A stretch of DNA of 64,000 nt, taken from NCBI GenBank assembly GCA_902728285.1, contig CACVBU010000408.1, positions 612,461 through 676,460 of the forward strand, read 5' to 3'. Numbering within the stretch: position 1 is the stretch's first letter; the number at the start of each line of letters is the position of its first letter. The notes below the pieces were generated by a model, which was not told where the DNA came from, did not search any database, and worked only from the letters and a program-made list of their open reading frames with translations. Source of the stretch: Clytia hemisphaerica. Lineage: Eukaryota > Cnidaria > Hydrozoa > Leptothecata > Clytiidae. The position numbers and the translations under genes were made by a program. This document shows, piece by piece, positions 10,541-20,400 of this stretch.

Positions 10541-11640
10541 AGCGTTTCTCTTTATAAAAATAATTTTACATAAAGATATAGCAAGCTTTGTTTCGAAACT
10601 GCTGATGCAAGATTTAATTACAAAAAAATATAGCATGATAGTTTTCGAGTGTTATATATATTTAGTGCAATCGGCTCTTGCATGTTGGAAATAATCTAAA
10701 ATCATTTCTTTAAGAAGTCAATACCTTGACAGGGTAAAATTATACAAGTCATGGTAAAATAAAGGTTCAATTATAATCATTGATCATTGCACTTGATATC
10801 ACCTGCGTGGCCGAGTGGATAAGTCGATGAAACGGCATCTCAACTGTAGTGGTTTTAGAGAGTTCGAATCCTATACGGTGCGACGAAAATTGTGTTATTT
10901 TGTCTGTTTTGTCAACATTGATCAAACTTTTTCTGGTTTTATGAGCTCTTGTTGATATTTTTGAAACTTTTTGTTAAAATTTTAAGAAACAAATTGGGGG
11001 GAGGGGGCAGTCAGGCAAATTGACCGACGCCGCGACGGGTATCTGCGACGGTTAAGGGTATGTTTTCCAATTTATCAGAAATGCACTGTAAGGGTGGAAA
11101 TTTCAGCAAATCTATGGGAAAAATTGTTGCTCAAAAAATCTTGATTGCTCGAAAATCTTGATTTTTTTTGCTCTAATAGAGTTTAAAATTTGAAAAAATG
11201 CATTGTAAGGGTATATATTTTTTTCTGCACTATAAGGGTGCGATTCTAAATGCCAATTTTTTTGCCGCACATACTGTCAATTGGTAAACCCCCTTCCCCC
11301 GGGAGTGTCACCTCAGCTCAATGCAGTTTGATTCAAGTATAGTATTTCAAAATGGATCAGGTTGGTTGGCGGGTGGAGAGTCAAGAGTCAAGAGTTATGA
11401 CTTTCCCTTCTCTTGAAAATCCAATGTTCCAAAACTTTCAACTAAAAAAAATGCAAAAAAATCGGCTTTCATCTTTTTTTATTATCTTATAAACACTTTT
11501 TTCAGTACCACAAGTGAAAAGAAAAGCAAAACTGACTGAATATGCTGCCAAAAAAGTGATTGACAGGTCTAGAAAATGATTGACAGGCCCGGGTTAGATA
11601 TTTCCGTGAGCAATCTCGTTATATTTATAAATAAACCAGC
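10534..11640 (+). repeat. Module Y, copy 2
   Basis: A direct repeat of 8,150-9,290. It lacks the ~120-bp hairpin-bearing stretch of copy 1 but has a ~140-bp segment (about 11,095-11,240) that copy 1 lacks. Near 11,630 it passes into the inverted 28-bp minisatellite module. Confidence 0.75.
10803..10883 (+). tRNA. tRNA-Ser/Leu-like sequence in module Y copy 2
   Basis: GCGTGGCCGAGTGGATAAG (A box) and AGAGTTCGAATCC (B box, TTCGAAT loop intact) are about 45 bases apart. The flanking acceptor-stem bases do not pair. It is a tRNA-derived sequence that could still bind TFIIIC; expression is not demonstrable from sequence. Confidence 0.4.
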
Positions 11641-11685
11641 TGTGCTGGAAGGTCAGCCCGAAATTATAAGAAGATTAGAAGATAA

Positions 11686-12330
11686 GAAGATTAAGATAAT
11701 TAATTCAAGGAAAACTAGTTGTCCCGTATTTTCCAAGGAAAATTAGTTATCGCGTATTTTCCAAGGAAAACTAGTTATCGCGTATTTTCCAAGGAAGATC
11801 ACTAGACCGTATTTTCCAAGGAAAATCACTGGTCCGTATTTTCTGAGGAAAATTGGTTGTTGCGTATTTTCCAAGGAAAATTAGTTATCGCGTATTATTC
11901 AAGGAAAATTAGTTATTGCGTATTATCCAAGGAAAATTAGTTATTGCGTATTATCCAAGGAAAATTAGTTATCGCGTATTATCCAAGGAAAATTAGTTAT
12001 CGCGTATTATCCAAGGAAAATTAGTTATTGCGTATTATCCAAGGAAAATTGGTTATTGCGTATTATCCAAGGAAAATTAGTTGTTGCGTATTATCCAAGG
12101 AAAATTAGTTATCGCGTATTATCCAAGGAAAATTAGTTATTGCGTATTCTCCAAGGAAGATCACTAGACCGTATTTTCCAAGGAAAATCACTGGTCCGTA
12201 TTTTCTGAGGAAAATTAGTTCTTGCGTATTTTCCAAGGAAAATCCTTTGTTCCGTTCTTTCCAAGGAAAATCTATTTTCACGTATTTTTCAAGGAAAATT
12301 AATCATTACATACTTTCCAAGGAAAGTCAA
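11686..12330 (-). repeat. 28-bp minisatellite, inverted copy
   Basis: About twenty-two units of the reverse complement of the array at 7,496-8,073, several with the variant TATTATCCAAGG. The flanks to about 12,720 are also the reverse complement of the sequence just after the nested element at 7,169. This copy supplies the empty site for the nested element. Confidence 0.85.
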
Positions 12331-13084
12331 TTGCTATAGCTAATTTCCAAAGGAAATCATTTGTGTCGTATTGTCCAAGGAAAGGCACAGCACTTTATTG
12401 ATTTTCTTGTGAAACAAAAGGTATTTCCCTTGCAAAAAATACAAAATAACTGAAATTCCTTGAGCAATCATTAGTTGAATTTTTCTTTTTGAAAAAGAAG
12501 ATTATTATTCCCTTGAGAAACACACAAAAAATCAATTTCCTATGCAAAAATTCATACCCTGTCTTATTTAATTGAAAATACAGATTTTATTTATTTTTCT
12601 CTTGGAAGACTGGTCAGAATGATGATTTCACAAACTGGGGGGGGGGAGTCTTCAAAAAGTCATGCATCCGACATGTTCTAGTCCAACAGCTAAAAAGTCC
12701 GATAGGCAATAGAAGCTTGCTCCAGTTTTTCCGAAACCGATTTTGTCCGACAAAAAGTGTCAAAAGAATATTTGTTTCAGAAAAAACGTTATTCTGAGTC
12801 CGGCACGCTAGCAAAGTACTATCGAGCTGATACAAATTACGCAATTTAAAACTCCTTATAAAAAACACTACTGCATATACGGGTGAACTGACCTCATGGG
12901 CTAGGCTAACTGTTTAGATCAATTACATACTCCAGGCTCCGTAAGGTTCCTTATTATAATTGAAAAAGCGTATACTACCAAACGATACGGAACTCGTGAG
13001 AGTGCTTTTTAAACCGTTGTCTTTGTTTATCTTCACAAGATTTTCTTTATCTTTGCAACTTAGTTCTCGCTTTCGGCCTTTCGT

Positions 13085-13352
13085 CTATTCGTTTTCCGCC
13101 TCCCACTTTCAATTTCAGCCTCCCGCCTCCCACTTTCGTTTTCAGCCTCCCGCCTCCCACTTTTAATTTCAGCCTCCCGCCTCCCACTTTCAATTTCAGC
13201 CTCCCGCCTCCCACTTTCGTTTTCAGCCTCCCGCCTCCCACTTTCGTTTTCAGCCTCCCGCCTCCCGCCTCCCACTTTCGATTTCAGCCTCCCGACTCCC
13301 GGCTCCCGGTTCAGCCTCCCGCCTCCCGGCTCCCAGTTTTCCTGTATGCCGT
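13085..13352 (-). repeat. Foldback arm 4: C-rich minisatellite closing unit 2
   Basis: The array is the reverse complement of the 27-bp G-rich unit, with about nine copies, ending in CCAGTTTTCCTGTATGCCG as arm 2 does. Only about 100 bp then separate it from the outer terminal inverted repeat at 13,452. Confidence 0.85.
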
Positions 13353-13452
13353 TTTTCCTGGTTCCTTTTTTTAGATGGCTAGACAGCAACAATTTTCAGG
13401 CGGTTGCAATGCAACAATTGCATTGCAGCCGCCTATCAGTGTAGCCTTAGCT

Positions 13453-13848
13453 TAAAAGTACAAGAACATAAAAGATATAGATAAGGGACTATCAAGAAAT
13501 GAAGATTATTGATCATTTTTCAAAATCAGAGAATTTCGAGCCGACATTTGTCATTTGCGGACACAGCTCGATCCACGATTGTTTCCTTAAACAATGGAAA
13601 GAGAATAGTTCGCTCTCCACCGTTTCATTCAGTGTCTTTATTAAATTCATGTTGTGTTGAGAACGACTGCACCCCACCGTTAATTTGTTCTTTTAGCCCT
13701 TTAAGTGCCAATATCGAGTATATTGAAATGCCCAGTTTGAGTAAGAAATCGTCAGTTTTGGTCTAACTCGTAAAAATTGGGTTATTTTAAAAAGCATGGC
13801 ATCCCAATTGGTGAATTGGGGTACTTGTTGGGGTACCACTTTCTGTCC
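13453..13848 (+). repeat. Right part of the 700-bp repeat split by the foldback composite
   Basis: Continues the repeat interrupted at 4,704 and matches the reverse complement of 51,599-51,998. An 85-codon open frame inside it (13,509-13,766) is preserved in the other copy, but because both lie in a multicopy repeat and nothing in the sequence is recognisable, I do not call it a gene. Confidence 0.75.
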
Positions 13849-13856
13849 TAAACTGA

Positions 13857-13920
13857 TAGTTTTCAAGGTTTTCAAGGTTGGGTGGTTCATTTTCAAGGTT
13901 TTCAAGGTTTTCAAGGTCCC
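13857..13920. repeat. TTTTCAAGG tandem repeat
   Basis: Several copies of a 9-bp TTTTCAAGG unit with an interruption. The same phrase, inverted, forms the array at about 37,485-37,610 next to the same flanking sequence (TACAGGGTGTCTACGGGACC). Confidence 0.7.
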
Positions 13921-14197
13921 GTAGACACCCTGTAACATTGAGTTTAACTTAACAACCATTTTGAATCGTAGGCTATAGAACTTGCTTTTAAAGATTCAAA
14001 TTTGAAATCTTTGCTGCCGACAAAAAATCTTAGAGACCGCTCCCTTTATATAGCCAGCTCGGGGTTTCTATAATAATTTCACATCTCTTACTGTATATTT
14101 AAGCTTTGAATTTGTCACCTAACGCATATGTAACTCTTTTTGTCAAATAATTGTTTCACAATAAAGGTATACAATAAGACAATTTTTTAATACATAC

Positions 14198-14360
14198 CTG
14201 TTGTTTTAGTTCAAGTATTTGAGTATCTTTTCCATCCATAATTTTTTTGTGGTTTTGATCTTCTTTGAGCAATCGATTGATCCTTTCTTCGTATGAAGCA
14301 CATTTGACTTGACATTTTGACAGATTGTTTTTATGCGTTTTTAACCAAGCGTTCAGCTTC
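14198..14360 (-). pseudogene. Frameshifted copy of a coiled-coil exon
   Basis: This minus-strand segment is bounded by an AG acceptor (CTGTAG before 14,360) and a CAG/GTATGT donor (after 14,198). It is the inverted partner of the exon at 42,776-42,937. It carries one extra A in the run after ACGCATAAAAAC, making it 163 bp instead of 162 and breaking the frame near its start. The rest (CQVKCASYEE and the following heptad-like sequence) is preserved. Confidence 0.55.
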
Positions 14361-15196
14361 CTACAGATGTGAGCGAAAAAGTTAAGATGATTAGAATCGT
14401 AGTAGATAATGGTACAAAGCAATGAAGTAAATGCCTAAAGGGCTAAAAGGAAATCTCCCAGGCAGGATTTGAAGCTGCTAAATCCTACCTAAGTTGCTGT
14501 GCAGCCTTGAGCGACCCGCGTAGTGTTAGTAAAATTTGCCACTAGATTTCAAAAAATATTCCACTCGAAAACACAGAAAGCGCTAAATTCAATCCGTCGT
14601 CAAAAATACGACGCTTATTCTAAGGCTTCACTTTCTTCACTTAAGAAAGGTTAAAAACTCGCTTCAAGCCCTTCGGGCTTTAACTTCATTGATACAAAGC
14701 ACATCGTTTTAGAGGAGACAGTATATGGTTAGGGTAGCTAAAACCTCGCCGTAACAAAGTGTGGGCTATATTGCCAAGTATTAAGCCAAGTATTCGGCTT
14801 TATGGTCGACTTCTTGACCTTAATCACTAAAACTGTAAACCTTAAATCAAACTTTTGAATTTGTTGCTACGCAATTTATGTTGGAATTGCTCTATATTCC
14901 TTAAACACGTGTATGAGATGGTTGGTGGTCAAATCGTTGGGGACCTACAATCCTGGCCAAAAGTAAATAGAATTTTAACCCTTCTACTGGTTTTTCATGT
15001 TGCCCTCCCCTTCTCCCTCCTTGACAATGAGTCAGTTTGAGGTCTCTCAAGGACCTCATTCTCAAATTCAACATTGTAGGACGGAGAAGGGGGAGAGTGA
15101 CAATTGTAATGGAAAATTAGAGCAATTCCATTACTTTTGGCCACTATTGTAAGTTTTTCCGGTAAGGCTGACACAGGTCTAAGAATTCAAAACAAA

Positions 15197-16254
15197 CAAG
15201 CAACATGCTGAATGGACCTACCTAATGATTAACATCAGATGAAAATAAGAAAAAGTGACAATAATTGTACAAAAATTCAGAATGGAAAAATAAAGCTTGT
15301 GTGTTGAATAATGTATAATGGTAAAAAGGAATTTCCCAAATACGAAAATCACTTGAACCATTCAGGTCCAAAAAACCTTTTAAGCTGTTTTTTACCCAAA
15401 TTTGCCCAAAATAATTTTCCTTAAAAATCTGGCTTCGTCACATTTTGGGCATTGCCATTTTGCATCATTGTGCAAAAAATCAGAAAAAAATAATGAGTCA
15501 ACTTTGAGAAAAGCTATATTCTCTTATTTGGTTAAAGGGAATTTCCCCAAAATACGAAAATCCGTTTTTTAAGGCGAAAAAGAATTTTCCGGGAAAAACC
15601 ACTTCAGCCATTCTTTAGAGAATTTTGCCCTCCATCTTCGTAGAAAAAATCAGAAAAAAGTAATGACAGGATTTTACACAAAGTCCAAAAAACCCTATTT
15701 TTAGGCAGTTTTTGGCCCAAATTTGCCCAAATATATTTCTTTTCGAAAATCGGGCTCCGACACATTTTAGGCATTGCCATTTTGCATCATTGTGCAAAAA
15801 ATCAGACAAAAATAATGAGTCAACATTGTTAAAAGCTATATTTTCTTATTTGGTTAAAGGGAATTTCCCCCAAAATACGAAAATCCGTTTTTTAAGGCGA
15901 ATAAGAATTTTCCGGGAAAAACCACTTCAGCCATTCTTTAGAGAATCTTGCCCTCCATCTTTGTACAAAAAATCAGGAAAAAGTAATGACAGGATTTTGC
16001 ACAAAGTCCAAAAAACCCTATTTTTAGGTAGTTTTTGGCCCAAATTTGCCCAAATAAATTTTTTCTCAAAAATCGGGCTCCGTCACGTTCTGGGCATTGC
16101 CATTTTGCATCATTGTGCAAAAAATCAGAAAAAACTAATGAGCCAATCCTGCGAAAAGCTGGTAACAGACGGACGGACGGACGAACGAACGGACGAACGA
16201 ACGGACATGGGTTAATTTATAGGACCTCCACCGGGGCACCCGGAGGTAGGTCCA
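15197..16254 (-). mobile_element. GGACCTACC-family element, copy E1
   Basis: On the minus strand it starts GGACCTACC at about 16,254 and ends GGTAGGTCCATTCAGC...GCTTG at 15,197. The other arm of the inverted duplication (about 38,959-38,972) joins the flanks directly across a T-run, so both ends are fixed by an empty site. An ACGG/ACGA tetranucleotide tract lies 40-90 bp from the start. The body is three degenerate copies of a ~300-bp unit containing GGAGCCCGATTTT and TTTTTTCTGATTTTTTGC. No protein is encoded. Confidence 0.75.
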
Positions 16255-16864
16255 AAAAAGCCTAAACTCTGGAACAAAAAGACAAATTTTTTGGCCATAT
16301 CCAGGGATTAACCACACTACCCAAAGACAGATAGGCATAATGTAAATTCCCATTATTTTGTGAGCTGCTATCTCCACTATTATTTTTGAGAATAGCTAAT
16401 TCAGTCTTAAAACATCGTCAGCCCTACGTTTTTTTAGCATTTTGCAAGCTTTTCTTCAGGAGAATTTCTTCATATTTTAATCGTAAAAGTTTGAAAATGG
16501 TCAAAACGTAAACATTTTTACTTATCTTTAGTACATTCAAAGTCATAATATTTGAGAAAAAAAAGGGAAATTCCCACAAAATCTTAAAACCACAAACAAT
16601 CTGGAAGCGCTCTAAATTAGGTTGGAAGGGTAGAGTTTTTTAACTCTGAGTGTTAAAAAGAGACTTGCAATCTTATCTGAGGATCCAAAAGTCCAAGAAA
16701 GGTCCGATAGGGCTCGGTATATAGCCTGGAAGTCTATAAACCCCTCCGGAATTGAAATATTCGAATAAATTTATCAATTAGCCCAAAACGACTTTCTCGC
16801 CCGAACTTTAAATTGCTAAAAACCTGTAAAAACGAGGAATAAACCAAAATTCTCAATATATTTT

Positions 16865-17027
16865 GGTATGGTTTGTTAACTTTCTATGTCTAAATCTCGA
16901 GATAATTCATTTTTAAGGTGGGTAAATATGCTGAAAAACTGCTGACTCAGCAAAAAATATCAATAATTTTCAATATTTAAACCAAAATATCTCGAGGTTT
17001 TGACATCGAAAGTTAACAAACCATACC
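16865..17027. repeat. 163-bp inverted-repeat element (MITE-like)
   Basis: Ends GGTATGGTTTGTTAACTTTC and its exact reverse complement, with similarity continuing inward through TCTCGAGATA. It sits exactly at the edge of the inverted duplication, flanked by T-runs, so it may have inserted at or near that breakpoint. Confidence 0.65.
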
Positions 17028-17693
17028 ATTTTTGGATACTACTAATTCAGGGCTATCCAGCCGTGGGAATGATTTTTTCTGAAAATGCTTCTAGGAAAAT
17101 GCTGACGTCATCGGAAAACCCCCAAAACGTCGATTTCTCGCCTTAAAAATGCCATTTCTCGGCACCAGGTGGTCGAAACTTAAAAAATAACCCCATTTTC
17201 TTCATCTACTTTTCAAGCTGAATCAGTTGGTAGCATCAGATATTTGATTTTCAGAATTCGAAAAAACCGTTAGTAAAGTTAAGTTCTATCGATTAACTAA
17301 AAATCGATTCACTCGAAAACTGCAGGAGATTCGAAGGGCAAATTTTTTTTGTCAATTCTACACCCTATTAGGAGCATAATATCAAAAATTTGCCCTGATC
17401 TAAGGGGTGCCCTACGAAAACCATTTTTAAGGCCTTTTCTGAACCTTGGACGCTGGCCTATTATGCTTCTGTTTTATTTGATAGGTCGATTTTTAACGTT
17501 TTCGAAAATTTTCTGAAAGTAACTTTTTTATTCAATTGAGCATAACTTTTGATCTAATGAATTGAATTCAATAAATGACCCATCAAAATTTAAGTTTATT
17601 TTTCTTCTTTCCAATGAAATAGGAACGGTTCTTTTAAAACTTTTAGATTTCGAGAAAATTAGTTTTAAAAAGAGAAACTTTTTTGTGGCGCAC
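17028..17693. other. Geneless stretch
   Basis: AT-rich sequence with no open frame I can recognise and no repeat shared with the rest of the window that I could see. Confidence 0.35.
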
Positions 17694-18780
17694 CCGGTGT
17701 CACAGTAAAATATTACTCCCCAAAATTTATACTCTCCAGTCATTATTTACTGGGAAATAATTACTCCCCAGTAATCTTTTCCCAGGAAATAATTACTCCC
17801 CAGTAATCTTTTCCCAGGAAATTATTACTTCCGGGAGTATAAATTTACGCAAAAATAATGACTCCCTTCGGGAAATTTTTACTCCCCTGATAGTATACCA
17901 AAAAACTGGCATAGATCACGATCAAGATTCGGTTTCCTAATCCTTTTTTTCCTGTTTATCATGAATAAATAACAAAAACAATATGGAAACTTTTACTGTT
18001 ATTTTGACATTTAAAATGAATTCAAACTTTTTTCTTGAGTGCGATTTGCTTGGGTTAGAAAATTGAGAGATATTTCAAAAACCTGGCTATATCTTGACAC
18101 TGCAACACTGTTTTCTTTATTTTGAAATAATTCTTGAAATTTAATTCAAAAAATTCTTGTTCGTAGAGCTTTTTCTTGGCCCAATAAAAATTCTAATTAT
18201 ATTTTACAGAAATTTCGGACCCCCTCCCCCATTCATATTTGGACCCTTTATTATTCGGGTCCTTAGAGTAGAATATTTCAAAAGGAAAATGAAGATAAAA
18301 AATCGCTACAGTGGGGATAGTATTCTTTGATTTTTCCCCGAACGGATGAAAATATTCTTGGCGTCACCAGGGGTACAGTTCAACGGGATGGGTGGGGGTA
18401 ACAACGGGTCACTTTAACTTGTAGATGATTTTATGGCTAGGTTTTCTTTTACAGCAACCACAACAATAAAGTTTATGGATTACAGTATGCATACATTTTT
18501 AAAACGTCTCTACTTAGCAAGTGACTTATTGGAATGTCCAAATCGAATGTTTAATTCGAATATGCAATAGCCGGAATTCACCAGGGAGTCATAATTTACT
18601 GGAAAAATAACACTCCCCCCTATTAGAGCAAATAAATTTGCAATTTGAAGGGGAGTAATTTTTTCCACGGGAGAGTAATAATTTTTCAGGTAATTATTAC
18701 TCCGGGGGTCATTTTTTCCCGGGAAATTATAACTGAGGGAGTGATTTTTTCCGGGGAGTAAAGATTTACGGTTACACCGG
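17694..18780. mobile_element. Inverted-repeat element with CCGGTGT ends and ATTACTCCC repeats
   Basis: CCGGTGTCACAGTAAA near 17,694 and the complement of CCGGTGTAACCGTAAA ending at 18,780 form imperfect inverted ends about 25 bp long. Within about 200 bp of each end the phrase AATTACTCCC(C/A)AGTAAT or its relatives occurs repeatedly in both orientations. No coding capacity was found and no clear target duplication. Family unknown. Confidence 0.5.
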
Positions 18781-20400
18781 TATAAAATATTGGAGAAAAG
18801 GTATATAAAATATATAAAATATTGAAAAAAAGGTCAACAATTATTAGAGCATCCAAAAGTTATATTTTTTGAAATGCATGTCAAAAAGTAAAAAACTTTC
18901 AAAAACAGGGAAACAATATCATAATTTCCAACATACTCTTTTTTAATATAAGAACAATTTTATAAGAACAACGAGGCTCAAAATCGCCAAGGCCGAGATC
19001 AAAAATAACTTGTGTTCGCGTCATTTTCAGGTCCAAAATATGAGTCGGGGCTTTAACTCGGGAATTTTCAATAGAGGCAAAAATGTGTTTCTGGAAACCG
19101 GCCACGTGAAAAATAATAATTTCTTGACCCGGCTGTTCTTCTATATTAGGTTCATCATAATAAAAAATCAAGTTGGAACGTTCAAGGTATCAAAGTAGTT
19201 TGGTTAGATATTCCCACTTGTAAATCAAGATTTGTTCGCTAGTAGTTGATACATTAGTATATGCAGGGCTTACTTCCTACTGTTTGTACATAAAAGTTAT
19301 CTCTAAAGTTTTATTTCAATGATCTTATGTCCAAATACATAACCAAAAGTTTTCCACATTTAATGTAATTTTAATAAAATGCATTTTAAAACACCAAGGG
19401 AAATTCAATCATTAATCAATACTTTTTGCACTGGGTTTAAAATGTTTACTTCAAAGATAACCAGTTCATATCAACCACAACCATTCAATTGGGTGCATAC
19501 ATACCATAAAAAAGTGAGTTTAAACTTTTTTGATGTTGCAAGTATTTAATTTTTTCAGATATAACATGGTCAGATTTATCCACAAATATTCGGTAACCTG
19601 CTTTGTTAGAATTTGTGTAAATATAGCCCCCAATATAACGGCAAAATTGAAGTTAGTTTGTTGTTTTAAAGTTGATCAAGTGTCCTGTTTTTCAAGAGAT
19701 TGCATCTCTCATTCCAAATCAAACGAAACATCAAATCCAGGAAGGAATAATAAGAAAACTTCATCATCAACCATTTCTTGTAACACTCACACAAAAAACA
19801 TGATCCAATTCGACTCATTAAAGCATAAAAACTAAAGAAAAATAGAGAAAGAGCAGAAGCAACCAGTTGTTTTTTTGCCGCCATCCTTCTTTTGACTGTT
19901 AGAAAGCAGTATGGTCCGATCAACAATACGATTCCAAACTGGGCAACGTTTCCCGATTGGCAAGGAGGATAGATCGCCGTAGTCATATTTTCTCCAGACG
20001 TTTCTAGAAGAAATGACGTCTTCATCCTAGTAAAAAACCATCCCACTGTTTTTCACGCCTGAGCTCAATTTAAAAAGAGATTTGGAAAAAATCCATTACG
20101 TAATGCTTCCAACAGACAGTCGGTGCAGGTGACAATTCTCCATATTGGGAATTAAAACAGTTGCACACGACGACGAAAGAATGAATGGAAACGAGGCTAA
20201 AAAAGCTGAAAAATGATTTTATCACCCGCATATCAGCTTTTTTCCCGTGCTTTTGCCCAAAGAATCGCACCCGCCCGCTGTGCTCGCTCATGCGTAATCA
20301 ATTGGAAATTGAAATATTTTTAAACACTATCGTGGGAAACTTTCTCATTCCCGGCAAAATTTTTCCATTGCTAGAAAAGGACCAAAACTAACCCAAAAAA
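18781..20400 (+). repeat. Diverged segmental duplication, copy 1
   Basis: Blocks of this region reappear in the same order at 31,480-34,530, for example AACAGGGAAACAAT (18,905 and 31,610), AAGGGAAATTCAATCATTAA (19,397 and 32,895) and about 530 bp from 19,540 matching 33,920-34,465. Similarity is patchy with many indels, so it is old. No intact gene is visible in either copy. This copy gives the empty site for element E2. Confidence 0.6.

Larger units (their letters stand above)
4705..13452. mobile_element. Giant non-coding foldback-type composite element, 8,748 bp
   Basis: The ends are a perfect 20-bp inverted repeat, AGCTAAGGCTACACTGATAG at 4705 and its complement ending at 13,452, flanked on both sides by TAA (4702-4704 and 13,453-13,455). 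The uninterrupted relative of the flanking repeat near 51,991-52,002 reads straight through with one TAA, so this is an insertion defined by an empty site. Inside the outer ends, both sides carry the same AGGCGG(C/T)TGCAATGCAA phrase, followed by long minisatellite arms. I find no transposase or other convincing protein. The interior is two tandem foldback units (about 5,033-10,155 and 10,156-13,352) with shared modules rearranged between them. Foldback elements with tandem-repeat terminal arms are known from Drosophila; relation to those is architectural only. It must depend on enzymes made elsewhere, if it is mobile at all. Confidence 0.8.
13940..16864 (-). repeat. Left arm of a large inverted duplication
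   Basis: Read in reverse, this matches 37,021-43,195 in ordered blocks: 13,940-14,794 with 42,344-43,195, 14,870-15,196 with 38,967-39,290, and 16,255-16,864 with the block ending at 38,966 and with 37,021-37,449. The breaks in collinearity are explained by the GGACCTACC element at 15,197-16,254 in this arm and by the LINE in the other arm. Contents are an exon copy (14,198-14,360) and otherwise non-coding DNA. Confidence 0.75.

Noticed and set aside
13509-13766. 85-codon frame also present at 51,952-51,686
   Set aside because: Both lie in copies of the same 700-bp dispersed repeat, with no recognisable protein features; shared openness can follow from shared descent alone.
15197-16254. Helitron assignment for the GGACCTACC family
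   Set aside because: No TC start, CTRR end or 3' terminal hairpin, and no A-T insertion site; insertions lie in T-runs.
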